Shown here piece by piece: positions 6,559 through 7,580 of a stretch of DNA of 7,580 nucleotides. Under the pieces are notes generated by a model, which saw only the letters and a list, made by a program, of their open reading frames with translations, did no database searches and was not told where the DNA came from. Both the position numbers and the translations under genes were made by a program. Position 1 is the stretch's first letter. Every line of letters begins with the position of its first letter. The stretch comes from Cytophagaceae bacterium (GTDB taxonomy: Bacteria > Bacteroidota > Bacteroidia > Cytophagales > Spirosomataceae). The stretch is taken from assembly GCA_947471105.1 (NCBI GenBank), contig CANIYB010000111.1, forward strand, positions 1-7,580. The letters run 5' to 3'.

Positions 6559-7347
6559 ATGAAAAAAAACATCAGTATTTACGGGGGCGGTTGGGTAGGT
6601 GCACCTTTAGCATTTAAATTAGCATTAGCGGAATTCGAAGTAATCGTGTCTGCATCGTCTGCTCACAAACAAGCCAAACATCCTAATATTAAGGTAGTGG
6701 AATTTAGGGCGGAGCCCAATATGGAGAAAGGCCTTTGGGATGAGATGAATCAGTCGGAAATACAAATCTGGGCCATACCTCCGCGTCGCAAAAAGAATTC
6801 GGAGGAATTTTACTTGCAAATATTGCAAGATTGGCTGAGCATTTTGGATGAGAAGATTGTGAAAAAAATCATTTTTCTTTCTTCTACTTCCATCTATCAA
6901 AACGTTTCTGATGTCGTAGATGAAAAATCTGCCATTGTCGAAACTTCGCTGATGGCACAAGCCGAGTCATTGATTCTGGCGTCTAAAATACCCAGTGTTA
7001 TTTTGCGCCTAGGGGGTTTAATGGGTGGAGATCGATTTGTTGCAAAATATTTCTCAGGTCGCAGAAACGATGGGGCAAATTGCCCGGTCAATTATGTCCA
7101 TAAAGATGATGTGGTTGCACTCTGTGCGTTGACGGTTGAAAAAATAAATAAAGGTATTTTTAATATAGTGGCACCGATTCACCCAACGAAAGGCGAGGTG
7201 GGAGAAAATGATATTGAAAAGCGCAATATGCCTGCGGGAACTTGGGATTATTCACAACCCTGTTTAGGAGGTAAAATAATTTCAGGTGAAAAAATTACGA
7301 AAGAGTTAAAATACCAATTTAAGTATCCTGACCCGATGGAGTTTTAA
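6559..7347 (+). CDS. Atypical short-chain dehydrogenase/reductase, NAD(P)-binding epimerase-like protein
   Basis: This 262-residue Rossmann-fold protein starts MKKNISIYGGGWVGAPLA. The nucleotide-binding glycine motif is G9-G10-G11-W12-V13-G14. LSSTSIY (107-113) is the strand-5/active-site segment of extended and atypical SDRs. LRLGGLMGGDR (149-159) and VNYVHKDDVV (177-186) match the conserved C-terminal segments of the YeeZ-like/NAD-dependent epimerase group. The YxxxK catalytic pair is incomplete: Y113 is followed by QNVS, with no Lys at +4. That is typical of atypical SDRs and argues against assuming ordinary dehydrogenase activity. Substrate and pathway are unknown, and the neighbours give no clue. 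I prefer the ATG at 6559, with AAAGG at 6543-6547 as a weak ribosome site; an in-frame GTG at 6547 would add four residues. It converges on the amidohydrolase gene. Confidence 0.85.
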   Translation: MKKNISIYGGGWVGAPLAFKLALAEFEVIVSASSAHKQAKHPNIKVVEFRAEPNMEKGLWDEMNQSEIQIWAIPPRRKKNSEEFYLQILQDWLSILDEKIVKKIIFLSSTSIYQNVSDVVDEKSAIVETSLMAQAESLILASKIPSVILRLGGLMGGDRFVAKYFSGRRNDGANCPVNYVHKDDVVALCALTVEKINKGIFNIVAPIHPTKGEVGENDIEKRNMPAGTWDYSQPCLGGKIISGEKITKELKYQFKYPDPMEF

Positions 7348-7368
7348 TTAAACCATTAGATTTTGTAG

Positions 7369-7388
7369 AGACGCGATACCTCGCGTCT
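7369..7388. repeat. GC-rich palindrome of dispersed-repeat (REP-like) type
   Basis: AGACGCGA (7369-7376) and TCGCGTCT (7381-7388) form a perfect 8-bp stem around a TACC loop, preceded by TTTTGTAG. From memory, GTAGAGACGCGA-type palindromes recur in intergenic regions of Bacteroidota and cyanobacteria; I cannot search to confirm this. It lies 21 bases after the SDR stop and is not directly followed by a T tract, so it is a repeat or transcript-end stabiliser more than a classic terminator. Confidence 0.6.
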
Positions 7389-7400
7389 TAAGCTTCTAAT

Positions 7401-7440
7401 AAAAAATTATTTTTTCTCCGCTAAAAAATCGTAGATTTTT
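7401..7440. terminator. A/T-rich hairpins between convergent genes, possible bidirectional terminator
   Basis: Two hairpins lie in tandem. AAAAAA-TTA-TTTTTT (7401-7415) is purely A/T. AAAAATC-GTA-GATTTTT (7424-7440) is a perfect 7-bp stem with a 3-base loop. Both provide T tracts in either direction. They lie between the converging SDR and amidohydrolase genes, where a shared terminator would be expected. The G/C-poor stems make strong termination uncertain, although the GC-rich palindrome at 7369-7388 could help on the plus strand. Confidence 0.35.
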
Positions 7441-7448
7441 GCTTATCC

Positions 7449-7580
7449 TTAGACATGATTGAGTTCGGCAATGGCCAACCACGCCATCAGTCCCGGTCCA
7501 ATTTCCAAAGCTTCTTCGTCGATATCAAAGGTAGGCGTATGCACGCCGCTGATGATTCCGCGCGCTTCATTACGAGTACC
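7449..7580 (-). CDS. M20-family amidohydrolase/peptidase, C-terminal fragment (5' end outside window)
   Basis: The last 43 codons of a gene entering from beyond the right edge end in TAA at 7451-7449. The peptide contains GVHTPTFDIDEEAL followed by GPGLMAWLA. This matches the C-terminal HxPxFxxDExAL...G...LM segment of M20D-type enzymes (HipO/N-acyl-amino-acid amidohydrolases), in which this His is a metal-site residue. Such cytoplasmic enzymes hydrolyse N-acyl amino acids or related amides. The fragment is intact in the sequence seen, and its substrate cannot be assigned. It converges on the SDR gene across about 100 bases. Confidence 0.85.
   Translation of the reverse strand, partial: GTRNEARGIISGVHTPTFDIDEEALEIGPGLMAWLAIAELNHV

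Overview
The window looks like a piece of a Bacteroidota chromosome. It carries the start of an alternative complex III (ACIII, act) operon in the arrangement typical of that phylum. Three intergenic regions hold the Bacteroidota-type promoter -7 element TAnnTTTG. Genes lack strong Shine-Dalgarno sequences and have A/T-rich leaders. No genus can be named safely from the sequence alone.

Layout, in transcription order on the minus strand: a promoter at about 4889-4919 drives actA (4857 to 3649, hexaheme cytochrome c), actB (3603 to 556, Fe-S/molybdopterin-like fusion) and actC (526 to beyond the window edge, NrfD-like quinol-binding membrane subunit). The gaps are only 45 and 29 bases, which indicates one operon. 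The rest of the operon (usually actD, actE, actF, often followed by cytochrome oxidase genes) would lie beyond base 1. Together these proteins form a quinol:electron-acceptor oxidoreductase that replaces the bc1 complex: ActC oxidises menaquinol, ActB passes electrons through four Fe-S clusters, and the ActA hemes hand them to a terminal oxidase.

Upstream of the act operon, also on the minus strand, is a tRNA-Cys(GCA) gene (5070-5140). It has a consensus promoter (TTTG-N19-TAnnTTTG) and a terminator hairpin that starts one base after its 3' end. Next is a membrane-anchored calcineurin-like metallophosphoesterase (5245-6489), transcribed divergently from a small atypical-SDR NAD(P)-binding protein (6559-7347, plus strand). 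The right end holds a short intergenic region with a GC-rich palindrome of dispersed-repeat type and A/T-rich hairpins, then the C-terminal 43 codons of an M20-family amidohydrolase on the minus strand, convergent with the SDR gene.

I found no mobile element, CRISPR array, phage gene or defence system. The core is ordinary respiratory and housekeeping sequence. The points worth a second look are architectural: the ActA fusion, the Tat/lipobox N-terminus of ActB, a degenerate internal Tat-like segment in the phosphoesterase, the palindrome, and a terminator arm that copies part of the tRNA anticodon arm.
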